A stretch of DNA of 15,854 nucleotides from Candidatus Peregrinibacteria bacterium (GCA_016201685.1 JACQCJ010000072.1:1-15854); one strand, 5' to 3'; shown: positions 5,106-12,189, numbered from the stretch's first letter. Numbers and translations are program-made. Notes: a model not told the origin generated them from the letters alone.

Positions 5106-7175
5106 ATGCCGCTTCTCAACCCCATCTCCATCGCCATCATCGGCGCGTCGTCCGAGGAGAAGAAAGTGGGCCACGAGATTTTTAAGAATCTGCTGATGCA
5201 GGGCTTCAAAGGAGAGGTGTACCCGGTGAATGCGAAGCATGCCGAGATTCTTGGACGCAGAGCGTACGGATCCATCAGGGACATTCCCGGACAAATCGAT
5301 CTCGCGGTGATCGTGACGCCAGCGAAGACGGTTGCCGCATTGATCGATGAATGCGCGGCGAAGCAGGTGAAGAGTGTGGTCGTGATCTCTGCCGGCTTCG
5401 GGGAACTGGGGACGGAGGATGGCCAGCGCATGGAACAGGAACTCGCAGCGAAGGCGAAGGAGTATGGTATGGCGCTCGTGGGACCCAACTGCCTGGGAAT
5501 TCTGCGACCGGGCATCGGGATGAACGCTTCGTTCGCGCAGGAATTGCCGCAGCCCGGATCCATCGCGCTTCTCAGCCAATCCGGCGCGCTCGCTGTGGCC
5601 GTGATGGATGCGGCGCTCTCTCTCCATCTGGGCTTCTCGACCATCATCAGCATGGGGAACAAAGCGACGATGGACGAGTGCGACTTCCTCGAACTTTGCG
5701 CGGAGGATCCGCAGACGAGGGTGATCGGCCTCTACCTCGAGAGCATCAAGAATGGGCGGCGATTCCTGGACGTCGCCTCGATGGTCGCGGAGCGAAAGCG
5801 CATCGTGCTCATCAGATCCGGCGTGACGGAGCACGGGAGGCAAGCCGTCTCTTTGCACACCGGCGCACTCGCCGGATCGGACGCGGCGATCGATGCCGCA
5901 TGCACGCAGTGCGGGATGCGCCGGGCGAAAACGATGCGGGAATTCCTGAATCTCCTTCGCGTGCTCTCCACGCAACCGCCTCTTCCCTCCCCACAGATCG
6001 CGATCATCACGAATGCCGGTGGGCCGGGCATCCTCGCCACCGACGCCGCGGAGAAGGCGGGATTGCGATTGCCACCACTCGAGAAAAACAATGACGAGAC
6101 TCTGAAAACGAAACTCCCGCCCGCCGCGAGCACCCACAATCCCATCGATGTGCTCGGGGATGCGCTCGCCGACCGCTACGGCGCGGCAATGGAAACGGCG
6201 GCGGACGACCCGGGGATCGATGGCATTGCCGCGCTCCTCACGCCGCAGATCATGACGCCCTGCGAGGATATTGCGAGAACCGTCGTCGCGGTGAAGAACA
6301 CGCGTCCTCTCCTCCCGATCGTCGCGAGTTTCATGGGCGAGAAGAACGTGAAGGGCGCCGTCGCGATCCTCCAGGAACACGGCATCCCGAATTTCGCCTC
6401 GCCCGAGGAAGCCGTCGACGCGCTGGCAGCTCTGCGTCCATGCTCACGAATGACGACGCAGACGAACATTGTCGATACGAAGCGCCAAAGAAGCGCTCAA
6501 GCATTGCTGAAGGGGGCGAGTGGCTTGCTTGCGGAAGAGACCGTCGAAACGCTCCTCGCCCTCTACGCGCTCCCCATTCCCGCGCAAACGCTCGTGCGAA
6601 CGAAGGACGAGATAGGACGAGTCATCGAAGCCCTCGGCTTCCCGGTCATCGCGAAAATCAGCGCGCCGGAAATTCTCCACAAGACGGACGTGGGCGGCGT
6701 GCGGGTGAATCTTCGGACCAAGGAAGACGCCCTCGCCGCCTTCGACGACATCGTGAACACGGTCCGGAAGAACCGACCGGGCGCGGCAATCCGCGGGGTG
6801 CTCTTCCAGCGCTTTCTGCCCGCCAGCGACGAGTTCATCGTCGGAGCGCTGCGGGATCCATCGTTCGGGCACCTGCTCATGACGGGTCTCGGTGGCATCT
6901 ACACCGAACTCTTCCGCGATACCGCGTTCCGCATCGCTCCCGCTTCGACGCAGAACGCCTACGCGATGCTCCAGGAACTGAAGGCGTGGAAGCTCCTCCT
7001 TGGGATGCGGGGCAAAGAACAATCGGACATTGACGCACTCGTCGATGTGATCGTTCGGACGGGGATGCTCGTCACCGAATGTCCCCAGATCCGCGAGCTC
7101 GACTTCAACCCCGTAATCGTGGACGCCAAGGGCGTGACGGTTGCGGATGCGAAGATTATCTTGGTGAAGGATTGA
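5106..7175 (+). CDS. acd: Acetate--CoA ligase (ADP-forming), fused alpha-beta single chain
   Basis: This 689-residue protein makes ATP from acyl-CoA, ADP and phosphate, releasing the free acid (acetate or another short acid). The order is a CoA-binding Rossmann domain (IAIIGASSEEKKVGHEI, residues 8-25), a succinyl-CoA-ligase-like domain (LVGPNCLGI, LLSQSGALAVAVMDAA, ISMGNKATMDECDFLE), and the phosphohistidine loop SLHTGALAGSD with the expected catalytic His at residue 251. An ATP-grasp beta domain follows from about 470 (FPVIAKISAPEILHKTDVGGVRVNL, VLFQRFLPASDEFIVGALRD, GLGGIYTELFRDTAFRIAP, ELDFNPVIV). Length and order match the fused form; archaeal enzymes often split it into two subunits. 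It is divergent from the oxidoreductase operon, whose acyl-CoA product it would use. Acid specificity cannot be read from sequence. Confidence 0.92.
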   Translation: MPLLNPISIAIIGASSEEKKVGHEIFKNLLMQGFKGEVYPVNAKHAEILGRRAYGSIRDIPGQIDLAVIVTPAKTVAALIDECAAKQVKSVVVISAGFGELGTEDGQRMEQELAAKAKEYGMALVGPNCLGILRPGIGMNASFAQELPQPGSIALLSQSGALAVAVMDAALSLHLGFSTIISMGNKATMDECDFLELCAEDPQTRVIGLYLESIKNGRRFLDVASMVAERKRIVLIRSGVTEHGRQAVSLHTGALAGSDAAIDAACTQCGMRRAKTMREFLNLLRVLSTQPPLPSPQIAIITNAGGPGILATDAAEKAGLRLPPLEKNNDETLKTKLPPAASTHNPIDVLGDALADRYGAAMETAADDPGIDGIAALLTPQIMTPCEDIARTVVAVKNTRPLLPIVASFMGEKNVKGAVAILQEHGIPNFASPEEAVDALAALRPCSRMTTQTNIVDTKRQRSAQALLKGASGLLAEETVETLLALYALPIPAQTLVRTKDEIGRVIEALGFPVIAKISAPEILHKTDVGGVRVNLRTKEDALAAFDDIVNTVRKNRPGAAIRGVLFQRFLPASDEFIVGALRDPSFGHLLMTGLGGIYTELFRDTAFRIAPASTQNAYAMLQELKAWKLLLGMRGKEQSDIDALVDVIVRTGMLVTECPQIRELDFNPVIVDAKGVTVADAKIILVKD

Positions 7176-7194
7176 AGCGCCAGGCAAAGATCTA

Positions 7195-7482
7195 CTATTT
7201 CTCCGGTTTTAAGTACTTTTCCAAGATTGGAAGACCTCTTTGTACCGCTGCATCGAGGATTTTCTCATAAGCGACGTGAATTTTATTCCTCAGATTGGAC
7301 CGCATTCCCTCAGATGCACGATGCCACCACTCCGTGAATGCCAAAAAGTCTTCGAGCGACTGAGGAAGATCGCCATGGCCTTCTTGTGTGAGCGTCCAAA
7401 ACCGCATATGCAAATCTTGGAGTTCTTTCTCTGAAAGCTCATCCCCCAACTCACCCGGTTCATTCTCGTGCAGAGGCGACAT
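7195..7482 (-). CDS. Small hypothetical protein (95 aa), helical
   Basis: I do not recognise this 95-residue protein. It is acidic at the N-terminus (ENEPGELGDELSEKELQDLHMRF) and then alternates helices with aromatic residues (LEDFLAFTEWWHRASEGMRSNLRNKIHVAYEKILD). It has no signal peptide and no membrane segment. It converges on the acetate-CoA ligase with 19 bases between the stops. The second minus-strand gene ends 132 bases upstream, so the two may be co-transcribed. The ATG at 7482 has no ribosome binding site. A real gene is likely because the sequence has balanced composition and there is no competing frame. Confidence 0.6.
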   Translation of the reverse strand: MSPLHENEPGELGDELSEKELQDLHMRFWTLTQEGHGDLPQSLEDFLAFTEWWHRASEGMRSNLRNKIHVAYEKILDAAVQRGLPILEKYLKPEK

Positions 7483-7614
7483 GCAAGAAGGTTAGCAATG
7501 CAACCGTGAAGAATCAATCAATACCTGCAGAATCGTGGGGGGCTCTCGCGACAGCCCGGTTACCCACAATCGCTCTGGTCTGCAATCATCCGAAGAGCAA
7601 GAACTTCATTCACC

Positions 7615-7938
7615 TTATGACACTTCGTCAATGCGGTGGAGGATTTCGCGGGTATCCTCATGAAGTGGAATGTCCACAGAATCAGATGGGATACCTTCGA
7701 TCGTACAATCTTCCGGATCTTCTCCAGCAGCACGAACCAGCTCATCCAATTGTTCAAGTCCACCTGAAGAAGGAACAGAAGCGACAATGCTCTTCTCATC
7801 AGGACTCCATGCAACCCATCTGCCCATGTACTTCGTGAGCTCTTCCTGAGAAAACTTCCTTCGGTTTTCGAGAAATGTCTCCTGATTATATGCCAACGGA
7901 CTTCCGATCATACTTTCCATAGCAGTCACGGTACTCAT
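7615..7938 (-). CDS. Small DUF5678-like protein (107 aa)
   Basis: The frame is open upstream to 8103, but I place the start at ATG 7938, because the extension runs antisense into the glycosyltransferase and a -10 hexamer lies 7 bases before this ATG. Residues 25-75 read KFSQEELTKYMGRWVAWSPDEKSIVAS, then ELVRAAGEDPEDCTIEGIPSDS. This fits the small domain pattern (helix, KYxGKWVA strand, VxxG strand, helix, VP strand) that I associate with DUF5678, of unknown function. The tail is acidic. The family match is from memory, so treat it as tentative. It shares a 91-base divergent promoter region with the glycosyltransferase. Confidence 0.6.
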   Translation of the reverse strand: MSTVTAMESMIGSPLAYNQETFLENRRKFSQEELTKYMGRWVAWSPDEKSIVASVPSSGGLEQLDELVRAAGEDPEDCTIEGIPSDSVDIPLHEDTREILHRIDEVS

Positions 7939-7945
7939 CCGAAGG

Positions 7946-7951
7946 AGAATA
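7946..7951 (-). promoter_or_regulatory. -10 element (TATTCT) for the DUF5678-like gene
   Basis: TATTCT on the minus strand is 7 bases before the ATG at 7938, the same short spacing as at the flavodoxin start. This position supports the choice of start codon. Confidence 0.45.
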
Positions 7952-8014
7952 TCAAGGGAATGTTCAAAAAAACTGCTATGGGGGGCGGCGGATTCCTTTC
8001 GGGGAGAGAGACGA

Positions 8015-8020
8015 TATACA
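8015..8020 (+). promoter_or_regulatory. -10 element (TATACA) for the glycosyltransferase
   Basis: TATACA lies 9 bases before the ATG at 8030 with no ribosome binding site in between. A leaderless or nearly leaderless transcript is implied. Confidence 0.45.
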
Positions 8021-8029
8021 GTACACGCG

Positions 8030-8908
8030 ATGTCCGCCGTCTCCATCCTCATCCCCACGTACGAACCGAACCCCGAGCACCTTCGGGCGGCTCTTGAGTC
8101 CATTATTGCTCAGACGTTCCATGCTTGGTCGGTGCTGATCCACGATGATGCGTCGGAAAAAGATGTTCATTCCATCATCGAACCTTTTCTGAACGATCCG
8201 CGCATCCGCTTTGCACGAAGCGAAGCACGACTCGGCATCGGCGGCAATTGGAATGCATGTTTGAAGGAAGCCAAGAGTGAGTACGTCCAATTCCTCTTCC
8301 AGGATGATCTGTGGGAACCGAATTATCTCGCACACTGCGTCGAGATTTTGAATCGAGAATCGACTGTTGGATTTGTGGTGGCGAATCATAAATATTTGAA
8401 AGAAGCTTGTCATGGTGAGAGTGAGATTTGTCATGGTGAGCGGAGTCGAACCATGACAAAGAAACAGGATATTTACGATGAGGTCATCGCTGCTCGTCAC
8501 GAGTTGATGCCCGGCCGCCAGGACCGCATCGCATTTCTCGGATCCTGGATGGAACGGGGGCTGCGACCGAACATGATCGGCGAGCCAAGCTTCGTCATGC
8601 TGCGCCGATCGCTCATTGAGCGCGTCGGATTCTTCAATACCTCAATGCGACAGGGCCTCGACTTCGAGTATTGGATTCGCTGCCTCCTGAAGACGGACTG
8701 GTTCTTCATCCCAGAAAATCTCGGAGCGTTCCGCGTGCACGCGGGCGGCGCGAGCGAACGCAATCGCCTCTCGAGAGCTGGTGCTCTGGATCGACTGCGT
8801 TGCTTCCGAATGCTTCTCAAAGAACTCCCCTCGGGCGATCTTCGGCGAAGCGCGTGGAGGGGGATGATGCGATACATGATCGGTTCGACTGGCAGGATGC
8901 TCGGATGA
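8030..8908 (+). CDS. Family 2 glycosyltransferase with a repeat-derived insert
   Basis: This 292-residue GT-A fold enzyme would transfer a sugar from a nucleotide sugar, probably for cell-surface glycan. The nucleotide-binding N-terminus is VSILIPTYEPNPEHLRAALESIIAQTF (4-30). HDDAS (38-42) is the first acidic motif. FLFQDDLWEP (88-97) carries the metal-binding DxD-like QDD. GLDFEYWIRCLLKTDWFF in the C-terminal half is the catalytic-base region, followed by ENLGAFRVH. There is no transmembrane segment. Residues about 125-145 (including CHGERSRTMTKK) are encoded by a hairpin repeat plus a partial copy, between the conserved VANHKYLKE strand and the next helix, so they are an in-frame insertion. 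The stop overlaps the start of the next gene (ATGA). The acceptor cannot be predicted. Confidence 0.88.
   Translation: MSAVSILIPTYEPNPEHLRAALESIIAQTFHAWSVLIHDDASEKDVHSIIEPFLNDPRIRFARSEARLGIGGNWNACLKEAKSEYVQFLFQDDLWEPNYLAHCVEILNRESTVGFVVANHKYLKEACHGESEICHGERSRTMTKKQDIYDEVIAARHELMPGRQDRIAFLGSWMERGLRPNMIGEPSFVMLRRSLIERVGFFNTSMRQGLDFEYWIRCLLKTDWFFIPENLGAFRVHAGGASERNRLSRAGALDRLRCFRMLLKELPSGDLRRSAWRGMMRYMIGSTGRMLG
8409..8460. repeat. Hairpin repeat inside the glycosyltransferase gene (copy 3 plus partial copy)
   Basis: The full copy at 8430-8457 is identical over 28 bases to copy 2 at 5001-5028 (stem beginning GTCATGGT, loop GAGCGGAGTCGA). Its stem extends to 11 bp at 8427-8460. Twenty-one bases upstream, GTCATGGTGAG at 8409-8419 repeats the left arm, a truncated or duplicated copy. 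All of it is translated in frame. Confidence 0.85.
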
Positions 8909-9933
8909 AACAGATCGATGTCGAAAAGAAGATTTTTGACATCCGCGCGATCGCTCTCTACCCTCCTTTCCAGATGAAGCTCAACGATCTTTTCCGGCGC
9001 GCCGTACAAATTGGCATCGAGAGCGACCCACGCGGTCGCAAGCACATCGAGAAATTGCTGCAGAAGCAGAAGGACAAGATGAAGAAACTCGAGGAGAAGG
9101 AGCGGGAATTCTTCGATGAAGAACGCACGTGGAACCCCTACAGTGATTCGCGTATCGTGGCGGGGACGGGAGAGGAAGATGTGAAGGCGCTCTTTGTGGG
9201 CATCGACGTGGAGACGCAGGAGGTGCTGCTCGCCGATCGACTCCGGGAACGCGGGATGAAGATCGATTGCCTCATGATCCACCATCCCGAGGGTCGGGCG
9301 CTCGCGGACTTGGAGAAGGTGATGCCGCTGCAGGTCGACTTGCTCGCGCTCCACGGCGTGCCGGTGAACCACAGCGAAGCGCAGATCCGTCCGCGCATGG
9401 AGAAAGTTTGGCGCGCCATCCACGCCGATAATCTCTTCCGCACCGAACGCGCCGCGCAACTCCTCGGCTTCCCCGCGTTCTGCTGCCACACGGTCACGGA
9501 TAACCTCGTGTGGGACCTGATGGAGAAGACGATCTGCCGCAAGCGTTTCGATTGCCTGGATGACATCGTGAATGCCATTCGCGACATTCCCGAGTACACG
9601 CACTACGCGAAGAAGGGCAACCCGCCGATCATCGTGCACGGATCGGGCTCCGGGCGTCCCGGCAAGATCGCGGCCACCGAATTCACGGGCGGCACCAATG
9701 GCCCCGAGGAATTCTTGAAGGAGCAATCGCACGCGGGCATCGGGACGATTCTGACCATGCACGCGACGGAGAAAACGCTCGAACAGGCGAAGGAGCATCA
9801 CGTGAACATGATCCAGTGCAGCCACATGGCCTCCGACACGATCGGCATGAACCTCCTCCTCGACAAACTCAGCAAGGTGGAGAAGAAGCTGGCCGTGGTG
9901 GAAGCGTCGGGGTTCATCCGGGTGAAGAGATGA
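8905..9933 (+). CDS. NIF3-family protein, long bacterial form
   Basis: With the ATG at 8905 overlapping the glycosyltransferase stop (ATGA), the protein has 342 residues. The HHPEGRAL motif (126-133) and CSHMASDTIGMN (305-316) supply His and Asp residues typical of the NIF3 dinuclear metal site. HGVPVNHSEAQI, HTVTDNLV, GRPGKIAATEFTGGTNG and AGIGTILTMHATEK also match the long NIF3-like proteins annotated as NGG1p-interacting factor in Firmicutes and Thermotogae, as I recall them. The N-terminal 85 residues include a Lys/Glu-rich coiled-coil-like helix (about 46-72) and the family's NPYSDSRI. NIF3 proteins probably act as metal-dependent hydrolases, but their substrate is unsettled. The frame is open upstream to 8671, but that part is a shadow of the glycosyltransferase. 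Confidence 0.83.
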   Translation: MKQIDVEKKIFDIRAIALYPPFQMKLNDLFRRAVQIGIESDPRGRKHIEKLLQKQKDKMKKLEEKEREFFDEERTWNPYSDSRIVAGTGEEDVKALFVGIDVETQEVLLADRLRERGMKIDCLMIHHPEGRALADLEKVMPLQVDLLALHGVPVNHSEAQIRPRMEKVWRAIHADNLFRTERAAQLLGFPAFCCHTVTDNLVWDLMEKTICRKRFDCLDDIVNAIRDIPEYTHYAKKGNPPIIVHGSGSGRPGKIAATEFTGGTNGPEEFLKEQSHAGIGTILTMHATEKTLEQAKEHHVNMIQCSHMASDTIGMNLLLDKLSKVEKKLAVVEASGFIRVKR

Positions 9934-9944
9934 TGCATCACTGC

Positions 9945-9950
9945 TATCAT
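9945..9950 (+). promoter_or_regulatory. -10 element (TATCAT) for the six-helix membrane protein
   Basis: TATCAT lies 8 bases before the ATG at 9959, in the 25-base gap after the NIF3 gene. This suggests a separate, leaderless transcript. Confidence 0.45.
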
Positions 9951-9958
9951 CCTTTCCC

Positions 9959-10894
9959 ATGGCCAAAAACCGCCCCCTGACCGTCTTCTCCATTCTCGCC
10001 GATGCCTGGAACTTCGCTTGCAAGCAGCCGGCGCTCCTGAGCGTCACGCTGTGGTTCTTCATTCTACCCTGGATCGCGATGGATCTGCTTGACCGCCTTA
10101 CGAGCGCAGATGATCTCTTCGACGTGACGGCGCTGCATGCTTTCCTTGCGAAGTACGATCCGCACAATATCGTGGCCACACTCCTGACGTTGATCCTCAT
10201 CGTCCTGACCGTGTGGGGAACCGCAAGCATTCTGATCGTCGCGCAGCGGATGATCGGCAACAGAGCAGGCAGATCGCGCACGTCCTTCCTCGCCGTGCAG
10301 AAGCAATCGCGCTCGCTCGTCGTGCCGTTGATTCTCACATCGCTCCTGCGCACCTGCATCACGATCGAGTGGGGCCTGCTCTTCTTGATTCCCGCGTTGC
10401 TCGTGCTGCTCCAGAAATCCGGCTCCGCGCTCATCAGGAACATCGGGCATCTGTTCACGGATGGCGGCGCGACGTCGTTCATCGTCCACGCGAAGGAGGC
10501 GTTGGTCGCAACCCCCCTCCTCTTCGCGCTGCTCCCTCTCCTCATCCCTTCTCTCCTCTACAGCATCCGCTCGAGCTTCTTCGCCGTCGCCCTCGTCGTC
10601 GAAGATCTGCGTTTTCGCGCTGCATTGCGACAGAGCAGGCGCGTGGTGCGCGGCAGATTCTGGTACGCGGTCCGCAGCCTCATCATCATGACCGTCGCCT
10701 GGATCCTCCCGGCGAAGATCCTCTCGATGATCCTTCAATCGGTCATCGAGCGGCATGCACCTTCCCTCATCCTCATCAACGACATCCTCGCGAATGCCCT
10801 GGATGGAGCCGCGACACTTTTATTCCTGCTGAGCCTCACTGCCCTCTATGGAGCTCTGCGGAAGCCGAAGGTGGAGACGCTGAACGTCGAATAA
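9959..10894 (+). CDS. Multi-pass membrane protein of unknown function (YciC/DUF975-like layout)
   Basis: This 311-residue protein has about six hydrophobic segments: about 24-44, 71-96, 118-151 (long, perhaps two), 182-202 with 205-215, 240-263 and 284-300. The sequence SSFFAVALVVEDLRFRAALRQSRRVVRGRFW (205-235) matches a pattern common in YciC-, DUF975- and glycerophosphodiester-phosphodiesterase-membrane-type integral proteins (a Y/F-rich helix, a conserved E/D, then AxxxSxxLVxGxxW). No catalytic residues can be named. It has no obvious signal peptide; the first helix probably anchors. It is followed 10 bases later by the small helix-turn-helix-like gene. The family call is a resemblance of layout only. 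Confidence 0.7.
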   Translation: MAKNRPLTVFSILADAWNFACKQPALLSVTLWFFILPWIAMDLLDRLTSADDLFDVTALHAFLAKYDPHNIVATLLTLILIVLTVWGTASILIVAQRMIGNRAGRSRTSFLAVQKQSRSLVVPLILTSLLRTCITIEWGLLFLIPALLVLLQKSGSALIRNIGHLFTDGGATSFIVHAKEALVATPLLFALLPLLIPSLLYSIRSSFFAVALVVEDLRFRAALRQSRRVVRGRFWYAVRSLIIMTVAWILPAKILSMILQSVIERHAPSLILINDILANALDGAATLLFLLSLTALYGALRKPKVETLNVE

Positions 10895-10897
10895 TTG
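10892..10897 (+). promoter_or_regulatory. Possible -10 element (TAATTG) for the small HTH-like gene
   Basis: TAATTG overlaps the stop codon of the membrane protein gene and is 7 bases before the ATG at 10905. Overlapping ATAATT is an alternative. The match is weaker than at the other leaderless-type starts. Confidence 0.3.
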
Positions 10898-10904
10898 CCA
10901 TCCC

Positions 10905-11396
10905 ATGAAACAGCCTGAGAAATCCACGCAGGCTCGCAATGACCAATACATGAAACGATTCATGCGCTATGTCGACGCGATCGGCGAATCGGCTGCGAAT
11001 GTTGGAGATGAATTCGTGATGGAGGAAGTCGTCATTCGTCTCCATTGCGTTGCCATACAGATTGCGACAATTCTCCGTAGATTCAAGGAAAATCCAGGGG
11101 CTTCGGTGCAGCAAATCGCCGCGCAAATGAAGCTATCAAGAAATGCTCTCTACGTAGTATTCGCGAGGTGCGGCATTGATGATCCCAAGGATCTGGAAGA
11201 GCCTTCCGCACATCTCGCCGATTTCTTCAGAAAGAATCGCGTACACGAAGCACTTGCAGATCTCATCATGCAAACTGAAGGGGAGTATCTATTGTTGCGG
11301 GAAAAGCTCGATTCGATGGATCCGAAAAGCATCTTCATTGATTGGAAAGAGGCCTATGGATGCAAGAAAAAGAATGAAGAGAATGCAGAGACGTAG
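10905..11396 (+). CDS. Small hypothetical protein with a helix-turn-helix-like segment
   Basis: This 163-residue protein is not recognised as a named family. It is helical throughout. Residues 65-90 (GASVQQIAAQMKLSRNALYVVFARCG) have the spacing of a helix-turn-helix: a short helix, a turn at the Lys-Leu-Ser, then a recognition helix, as in AraC-type or resolvase-type units. The N-terminal 60 residues form amphipathic helices that could make a dimer (VGDEFVMEEVVIRLHCVAIQIATILRRF). The tail is Lys/Glu-rich. A DNA-binding regulator is plausible but unproven. It converges on rplT with 24 bases between the stops and no strong terminator. Confidence 0.6.
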   Translation: MKQPEKSTQARNDQYMKRFMRYVDAIGESAANVGDEFVMEEVVIRLHCVAIQIATILRRFKENPGASVQQIAAQMKLSRNALYVVFARCGIDDPKDLEEPSAHLADFFRKNRVHEALADLIMQTEGEYLLLREKLDSMDPKSIFIDWKEAYGCKKKNEENAET

Positions 11397-11420
11397 AAAG
11401 CAATGTCTTCGTCATTTTCG

Positions 11421-11768
11421 TCACGCCATCACCTCTTTCAGGATCTTCTCGAAGACTTTCGGCTCATGGATCGCAAGCTCACTGAGGACTTTGCGATTGA
11501 GGCCGACCTTCTTGGCCGTGAGCGCTTTGATGAATTGCGAGTAGCGCACACCGCGGCTGCGGAGAGCCGCGTTGAGGCGAGTGATCCAGAGCGAGCGGAA
11601 GTCGCGCTTCTTGAGGCGGCGATCTCTGTAAGCGTTCACACCGGCGCGGATGACCGCTTCGTTCGCTTTCACAAACGTCGAGTGCCGCATGCCGCGGTAG
11701 CCCTTCGCAAGCTTGCGAATCTTCTTGTGCCTGCGATGACGGACAATACCTCTCTTAACGCGAACCAT
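11421..11768 (-). CDS. rplT: 50S ribosomal protein L20
   Basis: This 115-residue protein starts VRVKRGIVRHRRHKKIRKLAKGYRG and continues with NAYRDRRLKKRDFRSLWITRLNAALR and YSQFIKAL, diagnostic of bacterial L20 at the usual length. It binds 23S rRNA early in large-subunit assembly and in several bacteria represses its own operon. It is the last gene of the infC-rpmI-rplT cluster, 63 bases after rpmI. No ribosome binding site precedes the ATG. A TATCAA hexamer lies 8 bases before it, so an internal leaderless start is possible. Confidence 0.98.
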   Translation of the reverse strand: MVRVKRGIVRHRRHKKIRKLAKGYRGMRHSTFVKANEAVIRAGVNAYRDRRLKKRDFRSLWITRLNAALRSRGVRYSQFIKALTAKKVGLNRKVLSELAIHEPKVFEKILKEVMA

Positions 11769-11804
11769 AATTGCAATTGATAGAAAATAATTATTGCTCT
11801 GAGA

Positions 11805-11822
11805 GCGGCCATACTTGGCCGC
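11805..11822 (-). other. GC-rich hairpin in the rpmI-rplT spacer
   Basis: A 7-bp perfect stem GCGGCCA/TGGCCGC with a 4-base loop lies in the 63-base spacer, 9 bases after the rpmI stop. It has no T-run, so it is not a classic terminator. It could stabilise the mRNA or help control L20 translation, which is inference only. Confidence 0.6.
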
Positions 11823-11831
11823 GACAATGGA

Positions 11832-12026
11832 TTACAAATTCGGCACCAGCGCCGAGAGCCGCTTGAGATCGGTGGGATGGGCGATGACCGTGCGATGGAG
11901 CCGCTTCTGGCGCTTGTTCTTCTGCATCAGGAGGTGCTTGCGCCCCCTGCGCTTGAATGCCAGTTTTCCGCTCCCCGTTCGACGGAGTCGCTTCTTGGCG
12001 CCGCTGTGGGACTTGATCTTGGGCAC
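11832..12026 (-). CDS. rpmI: 50S ribosomal protein L35
   Basis: This 64-residue protein reads PKIKSHSGAKKRLRRTGSGKLAFKRRG and then RKHLLMQKNKRQKRLH, diagnostic of bacterial L35 with the usual length. The start is GTG at 12026. A TACACT hexamer ends 10 bases before it. It sits 163 bases after infC, a spacer that holds a long inverted repeat. The gene order infC-rpmI-rplT is the common bacterial one. Confidence 0.98.
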   Translation of the reverse strand: MPKIKSHSGAKKRLRRTGSGKLAFKRRGRKHLLMQKNKRQKRLHRTVIAHPTDLKRLSALVPNL

Positions 12027-12036
12027 GGGGATCGGA

Positions 12037-12042
12037 AGTGTA
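12037..12042 (-). promoter_or_regulatory. Candidate -10 (TACACT) for rpmI-rplT
   Basis: TACACT on the minus strand is 10 bases before the GTG of rpmI. A stronger hexamer, TATACT, lies at 12081-12086 (54 bases before the start) beside the heptamer hairpin. Either could give an internal promoter for the two ribosomal protein genes. I cannot choose between them. Confidence 0.35.
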
Positions 12043-12083
12043 AGGAAATTCGAGGCTTTTGCAAAGTGAAATGCCGACTGAGT

Positions 12084-12170
12084 ATAATTGATAATTGAAA
12101 ATTACGGAGGAATACCCTTGCAGGCGATCATATCTCCTAAAATTTTCAATTATCAATTTTCAATTTCCCA
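12084..12170. repeat. Palindromic heptamer array between infC and rpmI
   Basis: The left arm has ATAATTG twice and then AAAATTA. The right arm has TTTTCAA, TTATCAA, TTTTCAA and TTTCCCA. The arms form an 18-bp uninterrupted inverted repeat, 12086-12103 with 12141-12158, around a 37-base loop. GGAG at 12106-12109 and CTCC at 12134-12137 allow further pairing inside. On the minus strand the loop holds an SD-like AGGAG followed by a 9-codon ORF, probably incidental. The array begins 20 bases after the infC stop. Confidence 0.9.
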
Positions 12171-12189
12171 GGATTCAAAGAGCAACAAT

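Noticed and set aside
5055..6380. 441-residue minus-strand open frame
   Set aside because: It is antisense to the well-supported acetate-CoA ligase and shows the same Arg/His/Asp-rich shadow composition.
8497..10545. 682-residue minus-strand open frame, the longest unbroken frame in the window
   Set aside because: It lies antisense to the glycosyltransferase, NIF3 and membrane protein genes, all of which have family motifs. Its translation is rich in Arg and His with no recognisable domain, as expected from a shadow of GC-rich codons.
12128..12138. Nine-codon leader peptide in the loop of the infC-rpmI hairpin
   Set aside because: The SD-to-ATG gap is too short (2 bases), and nothing in the codons suggests attenuation.
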